In this document: positions 46,201 to 59,740 of the stretch, piece by piece | Layout: every line of letters starts with the position of its first letter | Position numbering within the stretch: the first letter of the stretch is position 1 | Source: Monosporascus cannonballus | Lineage: Eukaryota > Ascomycota > Sordariomycetes > Xylariales | Reading direction: 5' to 3' | NCBI GenBank assembly: GCA_004154925.1 | Contig: QJNS01000087.1 | Location: forward strand, 1-64,000 | Length of the DNA: 64,000 nucleotides | Position numbers and translations under genes: made by a program | The notes under the pieces: generated by a model | Told to the model about the DNA's origin: nothing | The model's database searches: none | The model's input: only the letters and a program-made list of their open reading frames with translations

Positions 46201-48450
46201 GTACGTATTCTTTAGGTCCAATTTCGTATATATACGGGCAGCTGCTAAGCGGTCTAGGATTTTTTATATTAGTAATAACGAAATACACTTTTTGCGAATT
46301 ATCCGATTAAGCCCTTTAAAACTAACATAAAAGCGTAACGTACTTTTTTTCTTTAGGGCAAATAACATAAGGGCTCCGGTTAAATTATTATTTCACCTTA
46401 TCTATTTTTTTATTATTTTTAAAAATTCTTTAAAAACTTTCAGTTCCTTTTTTAAAAACGGGTAAAAAGGGCCTTAAAGAAGGTTTTTTTCGTCATATAA
46501 ATTTATTACATATTTATATATTAAATATTCCGGTCATTTAATAGTCACTTTTTTAAAAAAAGATATTAACTTAATTATTATAATAATTTGTTTCGTATGT
46601 TTCGTATTTTTTAGTATAGACTTTTTATTCTTTTTGTCCGGTATTGCAAATATAATAACTGTAATAATTATGGCGAAAATATTGTTTCGTAATTTTTCGT
46701 TAAATTAACGAATTTAATATTTTTGGGTTTAAATCAATACCTTTATTAAAGTAATAATTAATTAATAACGGGTTTCGTTTTTCGAAATTATAAAACTTTT
46801 AACATAATATCCGGTTTTTTTGTTTTTACGATAATAAAACGATAATTTTTTAATTTCGTAATATTAAATAAACTTATAATTTGTATCCCATAATATAATA
46901 TATTATTATATCCTAATAAAATTATTTACGTAAATCTTTAATTTCGGTCTGGATTTTAATTAAAATAATTAATTAGTTTTTTCGAATATTTTACAATATA
47001 TAATGTTATAATTTATCCCCGAATTCATTTAATTATAAAAAGTTATTTATTAATTTCCTTTATGTACTTTTAAAAAATAATATAAATACAACAAAGAATA
47101 TTTTTTATTTGCGGAAATTATTTATAAAACTTGAATTAATACCTATCGAAAGTTTTTTCGGGTAGTTTATTCGGAAATAAACCTTTTTGTCATAGTTAAA
47201 ATACGTCGTTTCGAAGCAGTTATTAAGTATATACCCTTTTTTTTAATATAATAGCCGTATATAAACTTTCGGGATACGTTGGTTATCCTTTAGTCTTTCT
47301 TAAGGTATTCGAATTTATAATAACTTATTTTTCCGTATCCGAAATAAGCTTTTTATTATATTTTTAAGGGTCTTTTGCAAACTATTATCGTATCTATTAT
47401 ACAGCTTAAGCTCTATAACGGCTACGAACTTTAAGTTAGTTATTAAACCTCGGGAGGATATCAATCTGTTCGTAACGTAAAAAGAGCTTTTAAAATAGAG
47501 GCCCGAGATAACGATTTTATATTTAAGGTTTTCCGTAAAACAATTACGGATACGAAATTAGTTATATAAGAATATAGCCGCGTAATAAAACGACTTATTA
47601 AGGAAATAATATTATTCGCCCATAAAAACGTAATAAAAATTTATTTATATCGTTAATAAAAAACGTTAATTGTTTTATCGGATTTTTAAAATATTATATC
47701 GAATTTTGCGTTAACGAAATCAAATCGCTATATCGTATTTCCAAAAGAATTTTCGAAAACTATTTTTAAGCCAGGCTAATTTATGGAACAAACGTAACGG
47801 AAATTTCGTACTCTAACTTTTGCGGCCTCGTTATTTTCCTATAATTTTTTAATAAATATCCGTAAGCGAATTAAGTATAACGTACGCCAGCACGTAATTT
47901 ATTCCGTAAGGTCATAACAAGAATTCTTAATTTTCAAAAGTAATATCTAGGTAGGTCGCAAATTTATATATTTTAAGTAAGTTTTGCCTTAATATTTCAA
48001 ATTAGGCAAGGTCGAAAGTAATATATTTCTTCTCCTTATTTTTTGCCAAATTTTAATTCGTTCGTTAATAAGTAACGTAAATCCATTAACGCTTAAACCT
48101 ATCGGAGGTATATAATCTGCAAATACCATAATTCTTTAAATCCTTATAACAAAGACATTATTAAACATTATAAAACCTGGCCCGGAAAAAATATGCGAAA
48201 AATACGTTACTTTATTATTAAAAATACGTAATATACCGCTTAATTATTAAACCTTACCGTTTAATTTTAAACGTTATTATTTCTTCGTAAAAATCTTTTA
48301 TAAATACTGTTACATTTTTTTCAAACGGTCGTTCTCGTTATCCAATACTTAAATTTCTTTTTCGTACTTACGAAGTCATCGCCGATACCCAAATAAGGTA
48401 AATTCGGGCTTTAAAATTTAAATAAACCCAATAACCGGGATAACCGGTTT
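43300..48450 (-). pseudogene. E5 gag-pol remnant
   Basis: RT core on the minus strand: IGPKEYVPPNTY, TLITFQIYII, and ISNIYIICLDNILIYNKDL near 46,200-46,000, with the catalytic Asp pair read as DN. The surrounding frames are broken every 10-30 codons. gag lies at the right end. Integrase position is inferred only from the order. Confidence 0.7.
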
Positions 48451-48529
48451 ATTATCGTACGTAATCGTAATTATATCGCTTATTTCTTACGGTTTGATCG
48501 AAATAAAGAAATTTTAATCTGTTATATTT

Positions 48530-48736
48530 TGTTATAGATTAAAATAAAAGGAATAATACGGGTATATTAAGGACTAGTCGGAAATTTGCCCTTTTTCCCT
48601 ATGAGAGAAATAAGTAATTACCTATAAAGCAACTACCCCGCACCTGCCTCGTAGCAATTGCGTAAGAATAACGCATAGAATGCTTGATATCTCCTTTATG
48701 ATGCGCACACTTCCTTAGCACACTTAGCCTCTGATA
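48530..48736 (-). repeat. E5 5' LTR (207 bp, type E)
   Basis: TGTTATAGATTAAAA...CCTCTGATA on plus. Same length as the left copy, with differences that are mainly transitions. Confidence 0.85.
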
Positions 48737-51700
48737 ATATCGTTAACGCTAATACCACTAATCCTAAAGTATAAAGCTTATTAATTATGCTTTTTGATCC
48801 TTAAACGGTTTTAACGATTATACCAATTTAAAATTAATGTTTATAATCGAAATATAGATTTCGGGTAAGGTGGATATTATTAATTAAAATATAATGGACT
48901 AAAGATTTCTCTTTTTAGATCTTATAGATTAAAATGCTATTATTTCCGGTGGTTCCGTCGTTACTAATAAAAGTTCTTTAATAAGCGCTGGGCGCCAATT
49001 AGATTCTTGGCGGGTTCTTAGGGATTTTCGGAATCCGGATAATTTTTCCATTTAATTAGGTATTAAGGAAGTCCGTTTTATTTTCGTATATCGAAAATCT
49101 TTTTAACCTTATATACTTGTTCGTTTTCTATTTTTATATTTTTATGCGCTATATACCTTAATTATATCTATTATTAATTGGAATAAAAAATATAAAAAAC
49201 TAAATACAATTTAACCTTCGAAAAGAATTCCAATTAATAATTCTTTTTAAGATTTTTTGGCAACTTTATATAGAACGATATATTTAAAATTAAGTTATTT
49301 TGTTTAAACATTTTTTATAATTAAAAAAATTATTTATATGTTTTAAAAATTCATCGTTTTAGTCATTTTTAATTATAATATTTATGTATTTGATTAAGTA
49401 CGAATTTTAATTTAATTCGTATTTCTTAATGTAATGATCGTAATTATTCCTATATAAAATTTATTTTAGCATTAATTATATTGTTATCGCGTATTTCTTT
49501 GCAAACTTCTAAACTAAAACCAAAATCCGCATTTGCAGATATGATTTTGATATTTTCGTAATAACTGGTGTTATAAGCCAGTTATTTTATTTTTAATTAA
49601 TATAATATTATAACTATATTTCTAAAACTAAATTAATTAATTTTTTTATTTATCTGTTTAATGTTTAAAAACCTGAAATAATATATAATTTAGGTCGATC
49701 TATATTATAAGGTCGTATTAAAATTTAAATACAAATATCGATCTTTTATGCGAAATAACTTTTATTAGCAATCGGTTAGAGTTAAAAATATATTTAAAAA
49801 AATATATATTATTCATTCGATATATATATCCCAATCTCATAATAGAAAATATGGAAATTTCGTAAATCGATTAATAATTACAAATATATTATTATAAAAC
49901 ATTTTTATAATTAGATCTTGAAATAAAACAATTTAAAAATAAAGTCGAATAAAATTAAATATTATGATTATTTTGCAACTGATAAAAATTATATTCTTTC
50001 GTAAAGCTTATCGTCGAACTTTTATTCTGGCGCAAATACTTTATTACTATATAATATTTTATATACTTAATTTTATGTTAAGACAAGAAAATATATCCGT
50101 TAAAGCCGCTTTAAGATTTTGTATATTTCTAGATATTTATGTAATTAATATTCGTATATGTTTCGTACTATATATTTCTGCCATCTTTCTAAAATTTATA
50201 TTTTGTTCGTTTTTTTGGTTTTTTGAGAAATTATTAAGATATTACTGGGTTTTCTAATACGTATTAGAAGGTATTGCTCGAATTATCGTAATTTGTCAAA
50301 CGCGTAAATATCTTTCCGTAATGGTATTAAAAATTATGTGGCTAATTTTAATTTATTTTTTTTCAAAGTTTGCTTGCTTAAATAAAGTATCGGTTGGGCC
50401 GCTTTTAAACCCTTTTCTTTAAATAATATTGAAATTAAAATTCGGTAATTCTTTGGCGAAACGAAGTTATTGTCTTATAAGTTCTTTTGTTATAATAAAA
50501 TAAATAAGAATTTAATAATTCGTATAAACCTTAACCTGGTAGAAATTTCCTTTTAAGAAATGTCTAAATTTTTGAAATACCACATTAATGGCCATATATT
50601 CCTTATTTAAAATACCGTAATTAAATTCGGCTTTTTTCAGCTTATCTAAAAAAATAGAATAAGGTATAATTTGTCTTAATTATTTCGTTATTTAATTAGT
50701 AGACTTAATGCATAATCCGATATATCGGTTTTTAATTTAATAAAACGTATTAAATCGTATATAATTAATATTAGCTTGTTAATAATTATATTTTTAATAT
50801 CTTAAAACGCTTTTCTTATTTCGCGCGATTATTTGAACCTTTTTTGTAAAATTAATTAAAAGTGTAATTATGCTGCTAAAGTTCCGGATAAATTTCCTAT
50901 AATAATTAATGAATTTAAAAAATATTATATTTGTTTAATTATTATTAATATTTATTATTTTATAATTATAACGACTTTCTTTAATATATTATAATATATT
51001 CTGAAAAAATAACATGTTCTAAATATCTTGTTCTTTATACGTAAAATTAACATTTTTCCACGTTAACAAATAACCTTACGTTTTATAAAGTTTAAAGAAC
51101 TTTATGAACTTATTTTATATATGCTTTTTCCGGTTTTTAAAAAAAATAAAAATATTATCAAGGTAATATACGACGAAAATATCAAGGTATTTTCGTGATA
51201 TATAATTAATTATTCATTAAAAGATTGCTAGTACCTTCGTAAATCTTATTAGTATAACTAAATATTCGAATAATCTGTAGTTTGTTTTAAAAGTTATTTG
51301 GTATTCATATTCTTTTTTAATTTTAAGAAAGTTATATCTATTTTTAAAATCCAATATTATAAACTATTTAGTTCCGTAAAATCGGTTTTTTATTCCCATA
51401 ATTAGGGGTAATAATATTTAATTTTTAATATTAAATTGTTTAGTTATTGATAGTTAATTACAAATCGCAATTTTTCGTTTTTTTAGATACAAAGAATATT
51501 AGATATCGTGCCGGTGATTTCGAAGGTTAAATTTATTCTTTTTATAACCAATTTTCTAGGTATTTGTTAAGAATATGTAATTTGTTTTTGCTAAGGTTGT
51601 AAATAAGATAAAATGTCGTCGAAAACCTTTGCTTAAGAATTATTGTATAATTTTATTTGCTATGTTTTAATAATTTGGTAGTAATTTCTTCTTAAAAAGT

Positions 51701-52614
51701 TACTTATATCGATAATATTATGATAATGTATTAATTAAACTTTCTGATTTTTAAGGTTATTACTGTAAATCATTATTTAATTACTTTTATTTCGCTTTAA
51801 TAATAATAATAATATATAGTATTTTTTAATATCTTTTCTTTTTTTTATATTTTATCTCTTTACGTAATAAGGCTTTTATCATATTTTTATACTTGCATTC
51901 GTTGTTATTTTCGGTCGAATATTAAAATCTTAATTCTTTTTATGCATTGATAAGGTTTAAGGTAAACTTTATCTAGCTAATACCTTTATTAATTTAAATT
52001 CCGTATTACCGTATTTATAGTAATCCTAAAATCATATCGTAATTTCTAAATAGAACGATATCGAAATTAATTATCTGGTATTATCTTTAACTAGAAATCT
52101 CGAGATAATTAATTTTGCGTATAATCTTCCCGTTATCGTAAGCGAATTCCTACCCTTCGACATTCCTTTTTATATAAGGTTTTAATTTATATTTTTATAA
52201 TACTTTGAAGTTACTACTTATATTTAATATAATATAATTTCCGTTTGAAGCTCCGTAATTTACCGTTACGGTATATCAGTACGTTCTAATTCGTATATCT
52301 AAAATAGTAAGATTGTTAACGGCTTTTATCGTCGCGTTTAAAGCCCTTTTTAAAACTTTTCCTTAATTTCTTTAAGTTTTATTATTTTACGGCTTTTTTA
52401 TAAGTAAATTGTTTCTTTTAACTTCTTTTCGAATTTATCGAACCTTATATATATTTTTATACATAGCGCGTTAAATTAGTATATTTGTTATTATTGTCGT
52501 CGTATTAGAATTTCGAATTATATTAGTAATTTTTGGGTTTGTTATAATTTATTTCCTTGTCAAGTAAATTATTTTCTTATGTTTTTAACTATATCCTATT
52601 ATACGTCGTATTTA
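48737..52614 (-). mobile_element. E3: internal region after the E5 insertion
   Basis: From 48,950 it aligns with the E2 chromodomain/antisense-ORF junction (GCGCTGGGCGCCAATTAG here, GCGTTAGGCGCTAATAAG in E2). The end of the E3 antisense ORF is therefore at about 48,740-49,000 on plus. RT with KYLDIFVVYYLDNIFIF is near 51,180 on the minus strand. The region ends at 52614 in protease/gag sequence matching about 39,215 of E2, where the E4 LTR begins. The rest of the E3 gag and its 5' LTR are missing. Confidence 0.78.
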
Positions 52615-55600
52615 TGTGACGGCTAAGGGGTTTAACCAACTATGAAACCTTAGTCGTACGAGTTTATATTGACAGAAGTATCGTGGGAAACTGAGCAATA
52701 GATACAGTAACGTATCACGTCTCGTAATACTAAGAGTGCGAAGGGTTAATGTAAACGATTAATATTAATAAGTATTATAAGCTGGTGCTATCTAAACTAT
52801 GGAAATAATAAGCGTATATATCTTGATCCGGCTTACTAGTTTACTACCAGTAAATTGGTAATCCGATTTACTGGCTTATCACCAGTAAGTTAATAATTCA
52901 TTACGTAATCTGCCTTACCGCGCACTAATAATTAAATCGTAGCAGACCGTTTCTGGAGATCGTAATTTGTTAGGTCATAATACGATTTTCTCCTTTGACA
53001 AATTTTGCCCTTAAAATTTCTTTTCTTTTAGTATATTTTTCGCGTTCGTTGAATTATGTTATTTGGTGTATTTAAAGGTCGTTTTTGCAAATCTAAATAG
53101 CGTATTATTTTGGTTAATTTAATTAAACTTAAAGATTTTGACGCGATATTTTGTTCTTTTTATTCTGCTCGATAACGTAAGGAAACATGGAAAACTGTAT
53201 AAAGTTTGATCTTAGAAAAAAATTCGAGTTAGTAATTGTTTTTTAAGATCTTTTTGGTAATCTTTTATGGACCGATATATATGAAATCGAATTTTTTGTT
53301 AGATTATTTTGTGTAAATATTTTTTGTAACTAAAAGGACTATCTTCCCCTTTTCGAAAGTTGGTTTTTTTAATTTTTTCCGGTTATAATATTTGCTTATC
53401 TGGTTATGTACGAATTCCAGTTTTATTTTTATTTTTTAGTATAACTATTTAAGCTATTCCGACGTAAACATTACTTTGATATTGATTAGATCGTCGTCGT
53501 ATATTTCTTTGTAAGTTTTTCAACTATAAATATAGTTAAAATTCACAAGTATTATTTTGATGTTTTTATAGTAATTAGTATTCTAAGCTAATTATGCGAC
53601 TGGCAATTTTTCAACCCAGTTTTTGTGTTTATAGTTAATATAATATTATAAGTAAACTTTTAAGATTTAATTCGTTTATTTTATTTATTTATTTGTTTCA
53701 GATTTAAATACGTAAAATAAATTATAATTTAAGCCGATCTGTATTATTAGGCCTTGTTAAAATTTAGATACAAATATCGATGGTTAATTTAAAATAATTT
53801 CCATTAATAATCCGTATATATTAAAACTGTATTTAAAGAAAATATATGCTATTTATTCGGCGTCCGTATTTTCGTAATATAATAAAAAATAAGAAGATTT
53901 CGTAAATCGGTCGACGATTACGAAAATGTTATTGTAATGTACTTTTGTAATTAGATTCTTTAACTTAGGAAATTTGGTAATAAAGTCGAAAATGATTAAA
54001 TACTATAGTTGTTTTACGATTAGTAATAACTGTAATTTTTGGTATAGCTCATGTCGTCGAGCTTATATTCTGGCGCAAATATCATATTATTATATGATTT
54101 TTTATATCCTTAACTTTATTGTAAAAAAATAATATATACGTTAAAGCCGTTTTAGGGTCTTATAAATCCTTAAATATCTGTATAATTAATGTTCGTATAT
54201 ATTTTGTACTAAACCTTTCCGATATTCTTTTGAAACTTTTATTTTTTCTATTCTTTAGTTTTTTTGGAAAACTATCGTTATATTACTAGATCCTCTAATA
54301 CATATCGAACGGTACAGCCCGAATTGTCGCAATTTATCGCAAACGTAAATATCTTTTTATGGTAATATCAAAATTTATATGGCTAACTTTAACCAATTTC
54401 TTTTTAAAATTTGGTTACTTACTTAAAATATCGGCTTTGTTATTTTTTGAACCCTTTTTATAAATAATAATGAAATTGAAGTTAGCCAATTTTTTCGCCT
54501 AACGAAATCATCGTTTTGTAAATTCCCTAATCGTAATAAATCGGGTAAGATTTTAATAATCCGTATAAACCTTAACCCAGTATAAATTTCTTTTTAAAAA
54601 TTTTCTAAACTTTCGGAATGCTATAATAATAGCCATAAATTCTTTATCTGGGATACCGTAATTAAACTCGGTTTTTTTTTAAGTTATATGAAGAAAAATC
54701 TAACAAGGTACCATTTACCTTAATTATTTTATTATCCGATTACCGCATTTAACGCGTAATCCAAAATATCTGTTTTAAATTTAACGGGGAGTACTGGATC
54801 GTATATAATTAATATTGGCTTATTAATAATTGTATTCTTAATATCCTAAAACGTTTTTTTTATTTTAAACGTTTATTTAAACTTTTTCTTTATAAAATTA
54901 ATTAAAGGTATAGCTATTTTGCTAAAATTCCGGATAAGCCTTTTGTAATAATTAACAAATCTAAAAAATACCTGCACTTCTTTAACCGTAATTAACGTCA
55001 GTTATTTTATAATTATAGCGATTTTCTTAGAATTTATTTTAATATATCCTAAAGTAAAAATATGTCCCAGATATTCCATTTTCTATACGTAAAATTAATT
55101 TTGTTTACTTTAATAAATAACTTTGAGTTTTATAAAGCTTAAAAAACCTTATAAACGTATCCTGCATATGCTTTTTTCCGTTTCCGAAAAAACGAAAATA
55201 TCGTCGAAATAGCAAATAACGAAAGTATCGAGATATTTTCGTAATATATAGTTATTTATTCGTAAGAAAATTATTATTGCGTTTATAAATCCTATTAGCA
55301 TAATTAGGTACTTAAATAGTTCGTATTTCGTCTTCAAGGTTATTTTCTATTCGTATTTTTTCTTAATTTTAATAAAGTTATATTTATTTCTAAAATCGAA
55401 TATTATAAATTCTTTGGTTCCGTAAAGTTTGTTTTTTTATTTCTGTAACCAAGGGTAATAATATTCAATTTTTAATAATAATATTATTTAGTTCTCGATA
55501 ATTAACCACAAATCGCAATTTTTCGTCTTTCTTTAATGCGAAAAATATTAGATATCCTGCTGGCAATTTCGAATATCGAATTTATTTTTTTTATAACCGA

Positions 55601-58600
55601 TTTTCCAGATATTTCTTAAAAATGCGTAATTCGTTTCTGTTAAGGTTATAAATAAGATAAAACTTCGTTAAAACATTTTTTAAGGATTATTTTATAATCT
55701 TATTTATTATGTTCTGGTAATTTCATATTAAACTTCGTTTTGAAAATTGCTTATATTTATAGTATTATAATAATATATTAATTAGATTTTTTGATTTTTT
55801 AGTTTATTATTTTAAATTGTTATTTAGCTGCTTTATTTTCGCTTTAATAATAATAACGGTATGTCGTATATTTCTTTGATGCTTATTTCTTTTCTTATAT
55901 TCTGTCCATTTAGGTAATAAGATTTCTGTCGTATCCTTATGTTTGCATTTATCGCCATTTTCGATTAACTAATAAGAATTTAAATCTGTTTTTTATCGGC
56001 TAATAAAATAGAATGTAAACCTTACTTAATTAATTCCTTTAATAATTAATATTCCGTACTGGCGTATCCATAATATTTCTAAAATTATATCGGAATTCCT
56101 AAATAAAACGATATCGAAATGAATTATTTGGTATTGTTTTTAAAAAAAATCTAGAAATAATTAATTTTACGTATGATTTTCCCATTATCGGAAGCTAATT
56201 TCTAATTTTCGGTATTCGTCGTTGTATAAGGTTTTAACTTATATTTCCATAAAAATTTAAACTTATTAACCATATTTCATATAATATAATTTCCGCTTCA
56301 AGCTCTATAATCTACTATTACGATATACTAATACGTTTCGATTTATATATCCAAAATAATAAGGTTATTAACGGTTTTTATCGTTACATTTAAAGCCTTT
56401 TTTGGAAATTTCTTTTTACTTTTCTAGATTTTGTTATCCTGCGGCTTTTTTATAAATACCCTTTTTTTTAATTTTTATTTAAATTTGTCGAACTTTATTT
56501 AAGTTTTTATATTTAATACGTTAAGTTACTATAGGTATCGTTATTGCCAGTATAGTATTTTTTGAACTATATCAATTATTTTTAATTTTGCCGTAATTTA
56601 TTTTCCTATTAAATAAATTATTGTTTCATGATTTTGATTATATTCTATTATATGTTATATTAATTATTATTCTAAAGTTCGCTTATAAATTAACGTATTT
56701 CTTTTTTGATACCCTTTTTTTTCGTAAACCCTTTAATAAATATCAGTTGAAAATGGAAATATATCATAGCTTTTTAGCAATGTATTTTTATTATGTACTG
56801 GAGCAACTTTTTTTGCGTTTAGCAATTATATTATCCATAAAAGCAAAATGGGTTTTTTTGCAGGCATTATTTTTTTTCGGGCCAGCTTTTTATTTAGGCC
56901 AGTTAATAAATACTTTCTAGAGTTATTAATCAAAAATATTAATATTATTATTTATTATTTTTATTATTCCCGGTTCGGTTCGAAAAATAAAAATTTCATA
57001 ATACATACGGGTAATGTTTCCATAAATATATTATTTCTATTTTTTCTAATCGGAATATTCTTGTCCGCGACATTATATGGTATACATTTTGCCGTATTAA
57101 TGAAGTGTTCTAAGAAAAACCTTTTATATATAATTCTAGTATTTGTCTTATTATCCTTATAATACTTCTTATTATGTTCGTAATACTTATTAAGTTAATT
57201 TTCTAGCTTTTGGTATTTCTTATTAAATTTTTCGCTATGAAAAGCTTAATACCTACTTAGGCCCAATTATATTAATAAGTTTATTGCCGTTTTTTTTATA
57301 TACTTTAAATTATCCCGTAAATACGGGTTTTTAATTATTTTAATTGGGTTTTTTTAAATACCTTATATTATGTTACCTTATGCCCAATTTTATTATAATT
57401 AAAATATTTAGTTTGGCTTTAATCCTTTCTGTAAGTAACCTCTAGCTCCATAAATCCTAATTTCGTGCCGTATAAAGTATTATTACGTCGAAAAACTTTA
57501 ATATTAACCGTATATCGGAGTTTCTTATTATCTTTTCTTTTAATACCTTTAATACGCTAGACGTATTATCGATTGTCGATTTTTATTGTTATTGCGATAT
57601 AATTCTGTAAATAATAAGGCTAATTAAAGTTAAAAAGTTTCCTATATTTCGTTTTTTAGGCCGTCAAAAAACTTAGCCATTGAATTTTCTTCTTTTTAAT
57701 TTAACTTAAAAGCTAAATAAATTAATATACTGCCGTAACTGAATATTAATCTTTTTTGCCGTAATTATTAAATCTGCATTTCGGCTTTTATTTTTTCGTT
57801 TATTATTCCGAAAGTTTTCGTTAATATTTGCTTAAATTATTTGTAATCTTTATATATTTACATTATTTCCGGGTTTCGTTTTTAATTACTAAAATAGGGT
57901 ATTTTTTTTATAACGGATTTACATTAAATAACCATATTTTCGAAAAATCGTCAGATCGCGAATTCGATTTGTATCATAAATATAATTAATTAAATAGTAA
58001 AATACTTACAATCTATTCGGCATTAAGTTAAAAATAATTATAACATAATCGAAATTCCGTCAAAAGGTTCTGGGTTAAGAGATTTAAGGATCTTTTCTGG
58101 TTCCTTAGTAAAATTCAGCTAAATAACTTAATTTGTTCGAAAAAGCCTTTTAATTTTGAAAGCCTTTTTTTGTTTAAAAAGAAAGGAGTTTTTATAAACG
58201 GCTTAAAGGATATTATAAGGTTATTATTATTTTTTAAGCTAAAAAAATACGTTCGTTTATAACGTCTAGGCGTTAAAAAGGTTTTTCGTAAAAATAGCGA
58301 AATTATTTTTTTCTTTTTTGGATTTCATTTTATTATCCGGATTATTAAGAACTTAGTAAATGGGCTCTTCGGGCTATTTATTCGTAAACATAATATCGGC
58401 GATATTGCACAGATTTTAACGGTAATATTAAACAAAAACTTATAACGTATAACGCTTCAACGGTTTAACCAATTATTAAACTTTAATTATACGGGTTTCT
58501 ATTAATAGAAATATCGAAAAATCTGAATAATAAATATAATAACAAATTATATTTCGTAATAGTAAAAAGGTTTTAATTTACGAATTATTATTACAAATTT

Positions 58601-58833
58601 ATATTATTTAAATTATGGAAATAATAAACGTATATATTCTAATCCGGTTTATTAATTAATTATTAATAAATTAATATTCCGACTTACTAGCTTATTATTA
58701 GTAAATTAAAAATCCGGCTTACTAGCTTATCACTAATAAGATAGTAATCCGTTAAGTGGCATGCCCCACCGCGCACTTATGGTTGGGTCGTGGCAGACCG
58801 TTTCTGGAGACCGTAGCTCGTTGGGCCATAATA
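52615..58833 (-). mobile_element. E4: Ty3/gypsy element with an internal deletion
   Basis: Type C LTRs at 52615-52982 (368 bp) and 58447-58833 (387 bp), with a polypurine tract after the left one. The order on minus is gag, knuckle near 57,400 (KYFNYNKIGHKVT), RT at 55,337-55,149 (KYLDTFVICYFDDIFVFSET), integrase. At about 53,195 the sequence jumps from the start of the antisense-ORF region straight into the integrase end, so the chromodomain and most of the antisense ORF are deleted. The left flank is E3 gag (attta); the right flank (gcata) is unrelated, so no target duplication is visible. The unequal LTR lengths suggest a recombinant. Confidence 0.82.
55149..55337 (-). pseudogene. E4 reverse transcriptase fragment, longest open piece
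   Basis: A 62-codon open stretch covering the RT core: KTKYELFKYLIMLIGFINA (former Y-x-F-x-V-M-P-F-G-L region), RINNYILRKYLDTFVICYFD and DDIFVFSET. The Asp-Asp pair is intact. Earlier and later pol parts are broken by stops. Confidence 0.8.
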
Positions 58834-59449
58834 GCATATTATAAATGCATTAATATAAAGTTTTAAATAATAAAAGATAAAAGATATTCATATATAATTA
58901 ATAATTAAAAAGTTAATAAACTAAGGTTTTAATGTTAAAAAGGAATAAGAAAAAATATTAATATTAAAATATAATATTTATAATATAGTGTAAAAATACA
59001 GAATATAAATATACAGATAATAAGAATATAAATAATAAACAATATAATATCCTATAATTAAGATTACATTTAAATATTTGAAAACTTTAAAACAATTAAT
59101 AAATATAATATTAATATATTATAAATATAAATAAATCTTTTAGATAATACTGAATACGAAAATTAATAAAATATAAAAACTAAAATAACGAAATAGATTT
59201 AACACATTATTGACGAAGTTTTTTCCTTTAAAATTCTAATTAAAATATATAATACTTTTTTTAAAAACGGTTTTACATATTATATATTTGTTAAATATAA
59301 AAATTATAGCAAATTAAGCGTTTTAATCAATTGAAAATAAATAAATAATATTGTTATTAAAACTCAAATTGTCTATCTTTATTTATTAAAATAAGGATCT
59401 GAATATATAAAACGTAATATTTTATAATATTTAATATTAAAAACAAATA
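58834..59449. other. A+T-rich DNA, no gene seen
   Basis: Begins directly at the E4 LTR end. Composition switches from T-rich to A-rich on the plus strand, in keeping with the plus-oriented RT remnant that follows. Confidence 0.5.
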
Positions 59450-59740
59450 AAATATTTTCAAAATTAAAAATATTATAAATATAAAATGCTTTTTAAAACG
59501 AAATATATATTATTTAAATATATGTTTTTGTTTACATGTTTTGTAACTATATTTATAGGTTTTAACGGAAAATACGCTTTATACTATAAAGATACTCTTT
59601 TCAGTATATTATATGTTATCTTAACAATATTTCTATCATTTTTAAAGAATAAAGAAACCTATACGAACTATATTTAGAAAATTCTTAAAACTTTACAAAA
59701 TATTCTGTTTTTAATTATCATTAAGAATTTATATTATTAA
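59450..59740 (+). pseudogene. E6: decayed Ty3/gypsy RT on the plus strand
   Basis: The plus frame reads KYKMLFKTKYILFKYMFLF, then KYALYYKDTLFSILYVILTI and FLSFLKNKETYTNYI, then KILKTLQ. Position by position this fits the gypsy RT core (F-x-T-x-Y-G-L-F-E-Y, then Y-x-D-D-I-L, then the E-x-H segment), with the catalytic YLDD reading ILTI. It is opposite in direction to E0-E5 and lies only about 620 bp from the E4 LTR, so its gag and protease are missing. Confidence 0.5.

Larger units (their letters stand above)
41608..48736 (-). mobile_element. E5: RIP-degraded Ty3/gypsy element with short LTRs
   Basis: LTRs of 207 bp at 41608-41814 and 48530-48736. A polypurine tract on the minus strand (AGGGGAGGAGAGCTT) lies against the left LTR, so gag-pol runs leftward. 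RT is seen near 46,200-46,000 as the decayed tyrosine-rich core with CLDNILIYNKDLRKYE. A gag-like coiled coil lies near 48,400-48,290 (LRKYEKEI, LDNENDRLKKM). It inserted into the antisense ORF of E3: E3 sequence ends at 41607 and resumes at 48737. I cannot see a target duplication (tgttt versus atatc). Confidence 0.85.

Noticed and set aside
49964..50257. 97-codon hydrophobic plus frame in E3
   Set aside because: Lies opposite the RIP-degraded integrase region; its hydrophobicity comes from T-rich codons, not from a membrane protein.
56621..57162. Two hydrophobic plus frames in E4
   Set aside because: Antisense to the gag/protease region and explained by T-richness; no counterpart frame preserved in E2 or E3.
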